Origin: Spizellomyces sp. 'palustris'
Taxonomy: Eukaryota > Chytridiomycota > Chytridiomycetes > Spizellomycetales > Spizellomycetaceae
Reading direction: 5' to 3'
Assembly: GCA_006535965.1 (NCBI GenBank)
Contig: QEAR01000019.1
Span: forward strand, 231,543 to 295,542
Length of the DNA stretch: 64,000 nt
Shown here: positions 63,952 to 64,000 of the stretch, piece after piece
Numbering within the stretch: the first letter of the stretch is position 1
Layout: each line of letters begins with the position of its first letter
Notes under the pieces: model-generated
What the model saw: the letters and a program-made list of their open reading frames with translations, nothing else
Databases searched by the model: none
Told to the model about the DNA's origin: nothing
Made by a program: the position numbers and the translations under genes

Positions 63952-64000
63952 CACCACCGCATGCGTCCCTACTAGGCCCAATTCCAGAACTCTTGATAGC

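Overview
The window is nuclear DNA of an early-diverging fungus, most likely a chytrid. Genes are broken by many short GT-AG introns, mostly 54-115 nt. Both strands are densely coded. The gene set mixes fungal hallmarks (GH18 chitinase, Sid2/Dbf2-type kinase, UVE1-type UV endonuclease, nitrogen-type GATA factor) with families better known from animals and plants (FAM72, an SCYL3-like myristoylated pseudokinase, a PA-TM-RING ligase, a CBM2-like module). The chytrid assignment is an inference from gene content; no rRNA is present to fix it.

Layout. 1-2.5 kb: a two-exon gene for a Gly/Cys/His repeat protein, then a gene-poor stretch with a short interstitial telomere-like repeat. 2.5-6.2 kb (+): a 10-exon SCY1-like pseudokinase. 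6.5-8.1 kb (-): a tiny SMP-domain stress protein with a tandemly duplicated 3' end, then a SAM methyltransferase. 8.5-11.4 kb (-): a secreted subtilase with a PA insert. 12.05 kb: tRNA-Ser(GCU). 13.2-15.5 kb (+): a secreted chitinase with an N-terminal CBM2-like module. 15.6-20.3 kb (-): an ACT-domain protein, an orphan multi-pass membrane protein and an orphan two-exon protein. 22.2-33.7 kb (-): a dual-specificity phosphatase, a CRAL-TRIO protein, a two-finger GATA factor, a FAM72 homologue and a GT14 glycosyltransferase. 35.4-38 kb (+): a Sid2/Dbf2 kinase. 38.9-46.9 kb (-): an ABCC full transporter and a PA-TM-RING E3 ligase. 47.5 kb: a second, nearly identical tRNA-Ser(GCU). 47.7-53.1 kb (+): a large orphan gene ending in a possible PH-like segment, then a UVE1-type endonuclease. 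53.8-57.3 kb (-): a second orphan multi-pass protein and a PAS-kinase-like kinase. 58.5-60.1 kb (+): TRM13. 60.3-64 kb: no intact gene; duplicated exon-like blocks, degenerate repeats and a nested hairpin.

The genes do not form an operon-like system. By inferred role they group as: extracellular digestion (subtilase, chitinase); secretory and membrane traffic (SCY1-like, CRAL-TRIO, GT14, PA-TM-RING); signalling (Sid2 kinase, PAS-kinase-like kinase, DUSP, two multi-pass orphans); nutrient-linked regulation (GATA factor, ACT protein); genome and tRNA maintenance (UVE1, TRM13, possibly FAM72).

I found no clear new multi-gene system. The most interesting items are the FAM72 homologue, the animal-like tandem-finger GATA factor with a fungal N-terminal region, the myristoylated SCYL3-like protein, the CGGGG repeat protein, the large orphan gene at 47.7-51.0 kb and the duplicated exon block at 61.1-61.6 kb. 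Gene models were built by hand; each spliced model given with coordinates keeps an open frame to its stop.
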